Origin: Tetmemena sp. SeJ-2015
Lineage: Eukaryota; Ciliophora; Spirotrichea; Sporadotrichida; Oxytrichidae
Length of the DNA: 59,200 nucleotides
Reading direction: 5' to 3'
NCBI GenBank assembly: GCA_027382625.1
Contig: JAJKFJ010022622.1
Span: forward strand, 1 to 59,200
The position numbers were made by a program, and so were the translations under genes. Under the pieces are notes generated by a model. The model had not been told where the DNA came from, ran no database searches, and worked only from the letters and a program-made list of their open reading frames with translations. Every line of letters begins with the position of its first letter. Position 1 is the first letter of the stretch. Shown here one piece after another: positions 22,968-32,698 of this stretch.

Positions 22968-23120
22968 ATGACAGGTGAAGGCACAGACTCCAAGCACACC
23001 AATAAGAACATAGACTTCGAGAACATAACCACACCACCAGCTACTCTACTACTGCTCTCACCAACGTCCACAGTCTCCTTGACCTCAAGGTCAAAGCATT
23101 TTCAGTCATAATCCTACTGA
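22968..23120 (+). pseudogene. Degenerate left-arm copy of the 84-residue ORF
   Basis: ATG at 22968 begins MTGEGTDSKHTNKNIDFEN, clearly related to MAGEDIEFKHINKNIDFET on the other strand, but the frame drifts after ~22 codons and stops at TGA 23118-23120. It overlaps the end of the right-arm ORF by 15 bp, tail to tail. Confidence 0.65.
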
Positions 23121-23360
23121 TGGTAGCTTCACTTTTGTTTTCACTCTTGTTTTAGAGACATCATTATCTGAACCAACTATTCCTCTAATACTAAGTTGGA
23201 TTACTGCCTTTGAAATTTAATCAAGTTAATAGTTGACATTGAGGTCTCGGAAGCTGTGGCCGTTGGTGAGAGCGATGGTGGAGTAGCAGGTACGTGTGAT
23301 TGTGGTCTCGAAGTCGATGTTCTTGTTGATGTGCTTGAACTCTATGTCTTCACCTGCCAT
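23106..23360 (-). CDS. 84-residue ORF inside the TTAA element
   Basis: ATG complementary to 23358-23360, TGA complementary to 23106-23108, uninterrupted over 85 codons with one TAA (Gln). Sequence starts MAGEDIEFKHINKNID and ends VKTKVKLPSVGL. No signal peptide or membrane segment; charged, with a basic C-terminus. It lies wholly within the element, and its upstream region is part of the terminal inverted repeat. I do not recognise the family. It may be a captured gene fragment, or a small protein encoded by the element. The element is too small to encode its own transposase. Confidence 0.5.
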
Positions 23361-24221
23361 TGTTTATTTAAAATTGATTATAGAAAAGCTTTCTAAAACT
23401 CATTCATTAAACCTTTCCTTACTTGAATCAGATTTTATCTCTTTTTTACCTTCACCCTAATGAATTTAATAATAGACGAGTATGACAAGATTTTTGGGTA
23501 ACACTTTTAGTGTGACATCGGTAGACTGATGGACAAAGGAAATTGAATGAGCAGCAGCTTTACCTCTTTTCTGGGACCTCACGCAAATCTCTCGAGCTCC
23601 TAGTTGAGAGTATGATAGGGGAGAGACCCCGAGCTCTAAACTTTAAGTCGGAGTACAAGTGCTATGTTGGAGTTCCCCAAATTCAGCTTGAACAAGTACG
23701 AAACTTCTAAACGGACGTTGAACTACTAGATCTGATAAGAGTTGACGTGCTCAAACACTATGGAAGCTCACCTCTGATCATAGAAGTGCAAAAGGGATTG
23801 TCAGAAGTATCGGTAAGCTCCCTCTGCAAAAAGAACATACGGATTCTTCTTGGAGCCACCACTAAAAGCTTGATAATCGCAGGATAATAGAGCTAAGGGC
23901 TCTTAATCATTGCTGAGGAAGAATGCAGAGGTTCAGAAATCAAGTTCTTAATAGATGCACTAGTTCTGATAAGCTGTGAGCTTCGAGACTACAATATTTT
24001 TGCTCAGTTAATTGAGCGAAGTTCAAGAACTTTAGGGTAATCTACTTCTATCACCCACGTCAAAGGAGATGAATCGCAGCTTCAGTACCTAAATAGTCTC
24101 AAAAGAAGCTTGTCTATGAGATACGAGAGATGAAGGAGGCGCTCTCCCTCATTAAGCTAAGAAGAAAAGCAAGACCTTGATCAAGCTCTCAAAAAAGTTT
24201 AAGGATAGCAGAGTGAGATGA

Positions 24222-24461
24222 TCTCGATTGAGGTTATGGGCACTATGACATAGCAGAAGTTTCAATATCTGGTGAAGAATATGCAATTTTGGAGGAACTA
24301 GTTAAAAATATTGCATTCCAGGAGCTGATTTATTTTTGTATTTTCGTATGGGTAATTTGTAAATTATGATCACTTCCGATTTTCATAATAAAATATTCAC
24401 AATATTCTAGCTAAATGGAAAATCCTTCTCACACCAAGATCCATTGTCGTATCGTATGTAT
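24222..24461. other. Intergenic, AT-rich
   Basis: No supported gene between the SecA-like remnant and the convergent small gene. Confidence 0.4.
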
Positions 24462-24770
24462 TCACCTTCTACTGGCCATCCTCCGTCTCCAAGAACTATT
24501 ATCGAAAATTGAAACATATGAAAAAATCTAACGCACTCGCTATGCCCCTTGTTCGATAGATTAGAGCACCCAAGCTTATCCCCCCATATTGAATTTGCAC
24601 TACTCTGAAGGATAACTACACACGAATTAAGAGTCACTGATCCTTAAAATAATAGGATTAAATTTCTGTTTATACCTGTCGTTATCGATGCCATCTTTGT
24701 GCTTGAAGTTTACTCTATTGTAAGAAGGATAAAGATGATATCTAAAAGTAGATTTTCATGAATTCATTTT
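24462..24770 (-). CDS. Small spliced gene, function unknown
   Basis: Reading leftward from ~24750, YHLYPSYNRVNFKHKDGID joins across a short GTATAA...TTTTAAG intron (~24640-24675) to RISDSQFVCSYPSEQCKF and on to TGA complementary to 24462-24464. An acceptor-like TTTTAG precedes the first segment, so an upstream exon is likely. Composition is coding-like. No known domain. Confidence 0.35.
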
Positions 24771-25132
24771 TTTACATATATTCTTTACTGGCTCGTATTC
24801 ACGAAGGTTTTGCACAAAATATTTTATATATTTCGATCTTTTTATGTATAGAGTCATGTTAATTATTATTTAGCTGAACCTACACCTCACTACTCTATTT
24901 TTTTCTCTAATGAATTTCATTAAAGGAACACAGATTGTTTTAAAAAGTCACAATTTTTGCTATGTCTAAGTCATAATGAATGAGCTTACTCTGTTTGTTA
25001 GCTTATAATAATAACACCTCATTTTAGACAAGCGGATATCTTACGTGTAATATGTTAAACTTAGGGAAGCCATAAGGCCACTCCCGTGTTAGTTCAGTTC
25101 AAACAATTAATCAAACTGACGTTTATACGATG
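24771..25132. other. AT-rich intergenic region
   Basis: No gene supported. Confidence 0.4.
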
Positions 25133-25867
25133 TCATTAGCTAGTTTCGCTCAGGTCGTCACAATCGTCGATCCAATCTGCATCGTCGTCCTCGGAGTATA
25201 CATCTCTCCTTTGTACCTGGTCTGTCTTCTGGTTCTCTCTTTTAGAGATTGGCCATTAGCTGGCCGCATCTTTTCCAGTGTATTTTGGTTAGGTTTGAAA
25301 GTTCATCAATGATGTCCAGTGTCTCGACAGGGTCCCAATCGTTGGCAATTTTCGATATTCTTGCCGCCATAGAGTCTTCTGAGATCTCTACAAAGATAGG
25401 TAGGTGGTCAAGTAGGGCTTTTATGGCATGGCGAGGGCTTTTATTAGGATGATTTTTTCACAAATGTAAGGAAACTTTCAAAGATTTTAATTAGGTTAGG
25501 AGGGTGTTTGAGTTCATTGTGTTCGATGTTTTATCTAAGCCATTCATTAAGGCATGTCAGGGTCATGTGAGAGTAGTTGATTAGGTCCAGTCTCTTTTGT
25601 TAAGCTTCACTAGGGTTGTTCTGGATGTTTTTTACTTCTTCATGGTTCCATTTTTATATCCATTTTCTTTGGATTAGTTTGGCTGCTTTCCCTTCGGCCG
25701 GTTCAAGGTTAAGTTTTTCTTGAAGATCCTAACTAAGTTGGTTAATGGTGGTCTTGTCAACCTTCCCAAAGAATTTTGTTATCTGAGTCTGTTAAGAGTT
25801 TTTGGCTGGAGGTTGTATTGTGGTTTGTTTGACTTTGGCTTATTGGGTAGGTTTTAGGTTCAACCAT
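25133..25867 (-). CDS. Helical protein with acidic C-terminus (frame breaks)
   Basis: ATG complementary to 25865-25867 (MVEPKTYPISQSQ), TGA complementary to 25133-25135. After a break near 25750 a long frame reads KFFGKVDKTTINQLSQ, LINYSHMTLTCLNEWLRQ and NLIKIFESFLTFV. It shifts at an A6 run near 25460 to RHAIKALLDHLPIFVEIS, ANDWDPVETLDIIDELSN, then shifts again near 25205 to an acidic tail (SEDDDADWIDDCDDL). The helix spacing loosely recalls TFIIS N-terminal or other helical-bundle domains, but I would not assign it. Its ATG lies ~35 bp from the TTAA MITE. Confidence 0.5.
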
Positions 25868-25900
25868 CTTCCTCTCTAGGTGTTAGATATTATATTAAAG

Positions 25901-26297
25901 TTAAAGAGAAATAAGTGAAATGAATCGTGAGTTATAAGAATAAGATCAAAGCCCAATTCTTAATTAGAGTTGTGATTAAGACTATATTAAATAGAGATCA
26001 GTGATTGGCTAATATGGTTTAATTCTAATATTGATTGGTGTTTAATATAATCATCAGATCTATAATTAAAACTCTAATGTTTAATTGGATTACTCTCTAG
26101 AGATCAGTGATTAACCAATGGGGTGTAATAATTTAATCAAAACCTAATCTTTTCCTATTTAATAATTAAAATATATCACACCCTACTTTTCTTTTAAAGC
26201 CAAACAATGTTCTTCTGGATGATGATTATTCACATTTATTTAAACTTAATCTTAAATCTTCTATCCACGATCCACTTCACTTATTTATCTTTATTAA
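25901..26297. mobile_element. TTAA-flanked MITE, copy 1
   Basis: TTAA at 25901-25904 and 26294-26297. Imperfect inverted repeats of ~45 bp share AAATAAGTGAA.TG.ATCGTG. The interior is AT-rich and non-coding. It is homologous along its length, in reverse orientation, to 54181-54556 (shared CCCATTGGTTWATCACWGATCT and AATTAAACATTAG phrases), which establishes a family. Confidence 0.75.
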
Positions 26298-26428
26298 TTA
26301 TCTAATTGGAGGTTTTCTATTTTGTATTTAATAGGTGATTAATTAATGACGTGGCTGATTTAGTAGTGCGTCATTGGTTTATTACTAATTAAAACATTAG
26401 GAATAAATTACGCTTTAGTACTAGTTGG
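26298..26428. other. AT-rich flank of the MITE
   Basis: No gene supported; TAATTAAT-rich. Confidence 0.4.
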
Positions 26429-26905
26429 TTATAAAATAGTCATATCTTTGCCAGTCATAGTCACTTCGCTTTGAGGTAGTATGGGGGAGTCTTCTTTGAA
26501 TGAGTTGAAGCGGTTTTTGTCTCTAAGTCTTCCAGCGCTTACGATTAACTCAATAGCGTCAAGAAAGATTCTTCGACGTTCACCGTTTATTTGTAGGTCT
26601 CTCGGATTGCAAAAGCTATAAATAAGCTTAGTATGCAATTGTGATCTTAATGAGTTCCTTGTATGACTTAAAGGTCATGAGGAAAGAGAGTCCTTTTGTT
26701 AGCACATTGTGTTATCTGTAGATTAGTTAGATTCCATTGTTATGACAACCTTTAATGGCTTAATGAAGACCACAGATGGATCTTGTTATATGGTTAGCTT
26801 ATGGGGTTATGCTGAGAAGCTAAGCAAGTACCGGAATGAAGTTGTTTTCAATTTGTGGGGTCATAGTTGATTCAGTTGCTTACTATGATATGAAGTATTT
26901 AACTT
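26429..26905 (-). pseudogene. ARM/HEAT-like repeat protein fragment
   Basis: Leftward from ~26890 a frame reads QIENNFIPVLAQLLSITPQA, ITRSICGLHQAIKGCHNN, NVLTKGLSFLMTFKSY and ELIKITIAYQAYLQLLQS, helical segments with the leucine spacing of armadillo/HEAT repeats as in importin-alpha. It breaks near 26590 and continues as RRIFLDAIELIVSAGRL in another frame. No start and no clear end. It may be a gene fragment or have unrecognised introns. Confidence 0.42.
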
Positions 26906-27378
26906 TCTAATTTAATAATTTTATAAAATATTTATTAACTTATGCATAAACAAAGGCTTGGTGTTAGCACACTCATGAAGAACTTTCCTACTACTTAACG
27001 AACTTGTTTAAGTTTCCTGATTTTCCAAAAATTTCAACTTTGAATTTGCAAAATTAGAGCTAAGCATAATTTTAATTCACACTTTTATTTTTTAAAAAAA
27101 AAGGTTTACTTGCAATAGTTAGCAACCAATACAAATAGGGATCTTAGACTGAACTCGATGATTTTTCTATCCACTTCAATACACTCTTCTATTTATGAAT
27201 TTTTAATAAATAAAAATGAATTTTAAATTAATAAATTGTTCTTCAGTTTACACTTATTCATTATGCGAAATTTGATTTCTATATGCTTTTCTTTTCATCT
27301 ATTCATATCCTTCCTATGTTTCTCCTTGAAAGATTAATATCTTCAAACTTTCTAGCAGAAGGCTGGAGCATTAGCTGA
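26906..27378. other. AT-rich region upstream of the kinase gene
   Basis: No supported gene, though an upstream exon of the kinase gene may lie here because no ATG occurs in its first clear exon. Confidence 0.4.
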
Positions 27379-29241
27379 CAAGATCAAGTTGAGAGACAAG
27401 ACCTTGAAGAATATGGTGCGCTCTTGATTACTGAAGATACTGGCTTCACTGAGATTAAGACACTGTCAAGCGGCTCTTTCGGATTTGTCTTCAAAGCTCT
27501 CTTCCCTGATCCTTACGACAAGGGCAGCTCAATGCAAGTAGCAATCAAGATCCCGAACCACCAATGCTTCTAGGCTTTCAAGAGCGAGATAAAGATCTTG
27601 CGCAAGCTAAGGGAGGTGCTCGCTCATTACATTGATCTCTATATTGTGAACATGCTGCGGTCATTCGATAGCGTCAACCACTTTCCTGTCATGGTGATGG
27701 AATACTAACCCTTCAACTTGGATTATGTTCTTCGCACTGAGAAGCTCATCTCTTAGCAAATCAAGTTCATGTCCTTCTGCCTATTGAGAGCCATTGGCAT
27801 AACAAAAACTGCTGGCATCTGCCATTTTGGCATCAAGCCTTCAAATTCCACATTAACGAGATATTCATGCCCTTCTTGGCTGATTGGGGCCTCGCTGGAT
27901 ATAGAGATGAGCATACAGGTACGAAGTACTATGAAGCGCCTGAAATTTAGAGGCCAGAGATTCTCAATCAAGGTATGCAATAAAAATTGATAGTTTGCAG
28001 GTTGGCTTCACTCTCTTTAGACTTGCAAGTGAAGGTAAGTTCCCAATGGAGCCTGAACTCCTCTCTCAGAAGGTCAAAGACAAAGAACTGGTGGTGTTTG
28101 AGGACGAGAGGCTCTTGAGTAAATAGGGAATTTCAAGATAAGCGGCAAACTACTTTAGTATGATCCCAGCAAGCGAGCTTATGCAGTGGAAATGCTGAGT
28201 GATAGTTACTTTGAGGGTGTACGCAACATACTGAGAAAGACCACCAACATCAAATAGATGAAGGAGGAGGATGCTTTACAGGTACTTCAACAATAGCAAA
28301 CTAATGATGTTGTTAACTATTGGGCTTAGTTGTAAAGTCACCACGCTAGTCTAAGTTAACATCCCTAACTATTCTCTAACTTCAGAATCAATTTCTAATG
28401 CTTCACTTCTATCTTTATTCTGTATCTCTCTTTCTTCTCATTTCTCTGCTCTGATTAATATCAACTCACTCCTATTCTAGCAGTAGAGATAGATTGTTAT
28501 TGTTACAGTCAAATCACAGAGACAGAGTGCTAATAGTGTGAGGCAAAACCCCACAGCCCTGAGCAACTGAGGGCTGTGGAGATCAAACTGGGTAGCTCGC
28601 CTGTCGAGAACAAATAGCAGTAATTAATTGAACCATCAGCTTATATCAGAAGCAAACCCCAGCTGATCTCAGACGAACGAACTTCTTCTAGCAAGAGGAA
28701 ACATAGACAATTAACTCAGACCTTGGAACTAAGAACAGCTGACTTACCACAACAGTTGGCCTGCTAACTTACCAACAGCGGTTGGCAGTTTGCTGTAAGA
28801 GCTTTGTCTGGATTCGTAGTGTCAAGTCCTTGGCTCTTCTCACTCAAACTAGTATGTGTTTATGCGCGAGCAGTCCTTGACACTGTCTAACTTACTCTAA
28901 CTTTATTCACCTTGGTATTTGACTCTGCCAACATTCAGCCTCCATCTCAGAGTAGTAGTAGTAGAGAGATGGGGCTCCTCTCCCAAACAAGTAGTAGGGC
29001 ACTTAAAGAGTAGTGTGAGCTCTCAATCATTTGGCAATGTCTCAATCTCAATCAACTTACTAAATTTCAAGTAATAGGGACTTTGTCAAATGCAGAGGCT
29101 GCGTCTCTCTCTGCGGCTTCTTAAATTAATGGAACTTTTCCAAATACAAAAGAATGTAAATGTAAACATCTTCAACTCAGCCTCTACCATTCTAATAAAT
29201 AATTATAAGGAATTCTCAGCATTTTCGAGAGCGGAAACTGA
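27379..29241 (+). CDS. Protein kinase-like gene with altered catalytic loop; long C-terminal frame
   Basis: Kinase landmarks in order: LSSGSFGFVFKA (glycine loop, ~27465), VAIKIP (Lys, 27540), FKSEIKILRKL (helix C Glu), MVMEYQPF (hinge), ICHFGIKP where HRDxKP is expected, LADWGLAG (DFG as DWG), GTKYYEAPEI, VGFTLFRLASEGKFP, and DPSKRAYAVEML with SYFEG. Three frame changes occur: after the HFG loop (~27840), at a 28-nt GTATGC...TTTGCAG segment (27973-28000), and near 28110. HRD Asp is Gly, so this is a pseudokinase or a decayed copy. From 28124 to TGA 29239 one frame has no TGA for ~370 codons (Gln/Ser-rich), possibly a C-terminal extension, though part may be untranslated. Confidence 0.62.
28551..28579 (+). 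other. 10-bp perfect hairpin
   Basis: CCACAGCCCT, loop GAGCAACTG, AGGGCTGTGG. It lies within the open frame after the kinase domain. Possible RNA structure; no known RNA family recognised. Confidence 0.4.
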
Positions 29242-29326
29242 AATTTCAGAAGTTTGGGCTGTGAAATATATTATGGGTGAAATACGATTATATAATTGAT
29301 TGCAATAGTACAAATACAATTTCATT

Positions 29327-29817
29327 TCAGTCTCTATTTATAACTGAATATTTTTAGTTTGACTGTGTCTTAGATTTTCCCTCTTTTGAATTCTGAGATA
29401 TGAATTCTTTTATTTCTTTTGGATACTCTTTAACTAAATTTTTAAAGCTTAGCTGCCTTCACTTTGCTAATGAGTCCTCTTTAAATATAATTATTGATTA
29501 TCTTACTTTAGTTTATTTGGAAGTGCATCTTCTCTTTCCTAATTCTTTGTGCTTGTCTCATATGCCAAGTTTCATTTGAAGAGTCTTGCAAGAATCAAAA
29601 AGTTCCAGTTCGGCAATGATATCCACTATAAAGCCAGATTATATCTGAAACTAATCGGTTACTTTGTGCGAATTAGAGTAAACCAACAACATATATCTAA
29701 AATAAGATGATAACCTTCAAGATTTACTTACATTTTAGTCTTTGAGATACTTGAAGTGAATAAGATAAGTTACAAATGTAGGGCTTAAAAGTCCCTTACT
29801 CATCCATTATGAGATTA
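29327..29817 (-). CDS. Small spliced gene, paralog of the one at 45.8-46.3 kb
   Basis: ATG complementary to 29815-29817; exon 1 MDEQGTFKPYICNLSYSLQ ends at a GTAAGT donor followed by AAATCTTGAAG. Downstream segments IIAELELFDSCKTLQMKLGI, DKHKELGKRR and NLVKEYPKEIKEFISQN follow in one frame with two intervening TGA, then TGA at complement 29327. The paralog shares the start, the donor region and the 3'-flank motif with CGTATTT. Function unknown. Confidence 0.42.
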
Positions 29818-29959
29818 TTATTTAAATAATTAATTTATTAATAGACTCTTGTTAAGTTAACTATGGTTAGAGCTCTAAAAATACTTAAGAAGTTATTTTA
29901 ATTATTTGTTTGATCATCTATTCGTGCCTAATCTATAGTGCGCTTATAATTTCATACTT
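29818..29959. other. AT-rich intergenic
   Basis: No gene supported. Confidence 0.4.
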
Positions 29960-30150
29960 TAAGATTAACCGCTGAACTTCTCCTTTAGGAACCACCAAGG
30001 TCGTAGTAGATAGCCGGAGGAAGTCGTGTATTCTCGTGCCTAGGAATCCGTCTGAACAATGATTGTTGTACCTCAGCGCGTGAACCCCACTGGCTACACA
30101 ACTCTATGATGAATGAGAATGTAGAGGTGATCTTCTGATATTAGATTAGT
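29960..30150 (+). pseudogene. GC-rich coding-like island
   Basis: GC content is clearly above both flanks. One frame on + reads TTKVVVDSRRKSCILVPRN, then continues past three TGA codons (at which Trp would give PSEQWLLYLSAWTP...). Acceptor-like TTTAG precedes it. No family recognised. It could be a single exon or an unannotated RNA gene. Confidence 0.3.
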
Positions 30151-30840
30151 AAAATAGAAGTAGGTTATTAAGGTATAGTATCATAAAATAAATCTAGAAT
30201 AAAAGCAAATGTATCTAGATTACTTTAATAAATTTCATAAATTAATTAAAAAGTAATGAAATCTAAAAAATTCCTTGCGGCCTTCATCTCCGCTTTAGAT
30301 TAAAGTAAGTAAACTTATTTTATCTAATCATATTTAAGTACATATTAATTTAATTTTGCTTTTTAAAATGTAAGATAAAATACTTATTCTTTCTAAAATA
30401 GACACCCACAAAACTGGAATAATGGTGATGCAGCTCCTCTACTGAGCAATGCTTTAAGAATATCATCGTCAATATGCACAAATTATTTAGCGGCTTCATT
30501 CATTTCAAATTGAAGAGTATAGGTTTAGACTGGGTTAAGTAATTTGACTCAGCTTCACTCAAAATATTTAGGAATGATACTCAAAGGAGACAAAATGAGC
30601 TCAATTGAAAATTGTATACACTTTAAGTAACAAGTAATATCAATAAAAAGAGCACTTCCTAGCAAGTAAATTGAAAATTAAATTTGCAAATACCTAGTCG
30701 CTATAAAAATGTTTTAGGACTAAAGTATTTATGAATTTTAAATTATTGATAATCTAATCTTATACTCCCCATAGATTACCCACCGCCCTGGATAATTTAG
30801 TTTGCACTTACCTGGATAAATAAGAATGCGCGCGTCTTTA
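30151..30840. other. AT-rich region
   Basis: No gene supported. Confidence 0.4.
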
Positions 30841-32698
30841 GTACATTGATACTTCTTATATCAAGTATCTTAGTGAAGATGAAAGTCTTCAATGTCAAAG
30901 TAAAATGCAAGAGCTTAAAATATGAAGCTAGCTCAATGAAAGACAACGCCAAATGTAAATTTAAAACTCCCAGAGGTAGGAATAAGACAAGCCAACTTTC
31001 TGCTCAATTTCATTATCTTCTATTTCTTCTTTTTACTTGATCTTTTCTAAAGGTCCCACCTCAAGACAAATGCAAATCCTAATAGCAATCAGTGAAAATA
31101 TAGAAATCTCAAGAGTGCCGAGCAAGTGATGGTCAGACAGTGACGATGTCAGCAGAGTAAACTTTTCCAATTCCCATTTAAAAATTTTAAGTTGGCTAAT
31201 TTATGAATCTTTATGTTATGTAGGTTGCTGACATCGAGATCACCACTGGACTCCTTCCAAGCCACTCAATGCCTGCCATACTATCGCATGATACGCATAA
31301 ACCAATAACAATATCATACTCTAGAAATTTGACAGTGACCAAATCCAACTGCATCATAAAATCTTCGAGAGCACAGTCAAAAGATGAAGCTTTCTATTAT
31401 TGCTAAAATACGATTAGATTAATTATGATTGCAAATTAAATTAATTGCCCATTTACTGCGCTTTAGGTACTGACCAACAATTTAAACGCTCTTCTCTCAG
31501 GTCTTCGCTTAATTCGTACTATTTTTTTTATAGAAACAAGTACTCATCTGTCTCTTTTTTAAATCCTTCTTTCATTCAAATCAACTCCTAAAGTATTCTT
31601 TTAGATAATCGAAAAGATATCTTTAGATAATACCTGTGTCTTTGAATTGTAATTATCATTTGTACAAGGGTGACTGCACTTTTCTTCTCACAATTTTGAT
31701 TCAGAAATAGTGAGTTCCTATGTGCACTCTTGTGTCCTAAATTACTTTCTATTGCTTTACTAGGTATTCTACTATAATAGTATGAAAAGTATTCTTAAAC
31801 TAGCCCTAAACGCAAATGTAATCGTCAAAAGGTTTATTTAAAATGGTCTTTTATTAAAATGCTAGAGAGTGTTCAAGCTCTTATTTCTCCTCTTACTCTG
31901 TCTTGTCATTTTCTTTATGTTTTTTTTTTTCTTCTTTCTTCTTAATAAATGAATTATTAATCTTATTAGAGCAATTAAATAGATGTTACCTTAAATTAAT
32001 AGTTTACAAAATAATTAACGCCAATTTCCCTTTAGTATTCATACTATAATGAAAACTCCAAGCCAATGAGTGTACCCTATGGAGGAGAGTAGTGGTAGAG
32101 CAAGTCAATGTCAACGTCAACGTCAAAGAATGATGGAAAGACTCTCACTGGAGATACTAAATTTCTTTACACTTAGGTTTAATGCAAAGGCTTAGTTGTA
32201 AGATGTAAGGCTGGACTCATAGGTCGAGCTGAAAATGTGAAGTAGAGGTAAGTTAGCCGCTTTTGTTCAATCCCATAATAACCCCAAGCAAACACAAATC
32301 AGTTGCGGAGTTTCAGTTATAAAGAGAAAGAGAGAGAATTTAGCCCTAGAGGTAGAGCTAGATTATCACTTAGCGCTTGGATCTGCAGTTCTATTTAATA
32401 TTCAAAAATTGGAGCTCTAAAAATATATACCCCAACCACCCACGTGTACAGTGTTTCCTTAGGCAAGAGATAGAATCTATGACTGAGTAGTGATTAATGC
32501 TGAGCAAGGTCTGAGATAAGTAGCTGAGCAAGTCAATGACAAGTACTGCTGAGTTTGCTAGAGTACAAGAGTTAGAGAGAAGTATACTTACAGTTGAGAT
32601 AGTTGCCACTGATTTGACTTTGTCCCTGATATCACAAGTCTCTCCTCTCTATGAAAGTATAAGCACAGATGTAATCTTACCTGTGTGAGGAGTGAAGA
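30841..32698 (+). CDS. Multi-exon gene, function unknown
   Basis: Several coding-like segments with good splice sites: a short segment before a GTAAAC donor at 31156; exon from 31224 after TTATGTAG (VADIEITTGLLPSHSMPAIL...), open for over 140 codons; exon 32036-32247 after CCCTTTAG (SYYNENSKPMSVPYGGEQWQ...) ending at GTAAGT; then RLDLQFYLIFKNWSS and ELERSILTVEIVATDLTLS further on. Ser/Thr-rich. The copy of AAATACGATTAG at 31406 lies inside. Exon order is inferred and some parts may belong to separate genes. Confidence 0.4.
31156..31223 (+). other. Candidate 68-nt intron
   Basis: GTAAAC donor, TTATGTAG acceptor, AT-rich interior. It joins SDDVSR to VADIEITTG in phase. Confidence 0.45.

Larger units (their letters stand above)
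22863..23469. mobile_element. TTAA-bounded near-palindromic element, 607 bp (piggyBac-type MITE or exonic IES)
   Basis: TTAA stands at 22859-22862 and 23466-23469. Inverted repeats start at TTAA, with AGGGTGAAGGTAAAAAA a few bases in, and extend with gaps over roughly 230 bp on each side, so the element is almost a palindrome. Cutting it out and keeping one TTAA joins ATA ATA TTA to ATA ATA GAC GAG, giving IDAIILIIDEYDKIFG in frame. The intact paralog has SILIIDEYDWIIF at this point. The TTAA target and precise removal match piggyBac-type chemistry. Confidence 0.88.
21031..24221 (+). pseudogene. Decayed SecA-like paralog, split by a 607-bp TTAA element
   Basis: Homologous in plan to the gene at 6887. 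A helical N-terminal half (RIIADLLKHHS echoes DIIADLINCNH) leads to a Walker A-like FSPGSGRTWV (~22660), VIMIVPNELL, then IDAIIL. The element 22863-23469 follows. After it come IIDEYDKIFG (Walker B-like), LYLFSGTS (motif III) and EECRGSEIKF with IAQLIERSSRTLG-like sequence where GRGTD and GRVGR stand in the other gene. The tail is Lys-rich, with TGA at 24219. The frame changes near 21195, 21430, 21790, 22070, 22210 and 23540. GK in Walker A is GR, and the GRGTD motif is lost, so a working ATPase is unlikely. Confidence 0.68.

Noticed and set aside
25130..25452. Plus-strand ORFs with hydrophobic character
   Set aside because: They are shadows of the minus-strand gene at 25133-25867, whose three segments read as one helical protein with an acidic tail.
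26298..26428. Extension of the ARM-like minus frame through the MITE
   Set aside because: The frame stays open only because TGA is rare in AT-rich DNA. The protein loses all coding character at about 26430.
29960..30150. Possible structured RNA (snoRNA-like ATGATGA and CTGA boxes, RNase P-like GGAGGAAGTC)
   Set aside because: Box spacing is far too short for a C/D snoRNA, and no pairing pattern of RNase P or SRP RNA was found.
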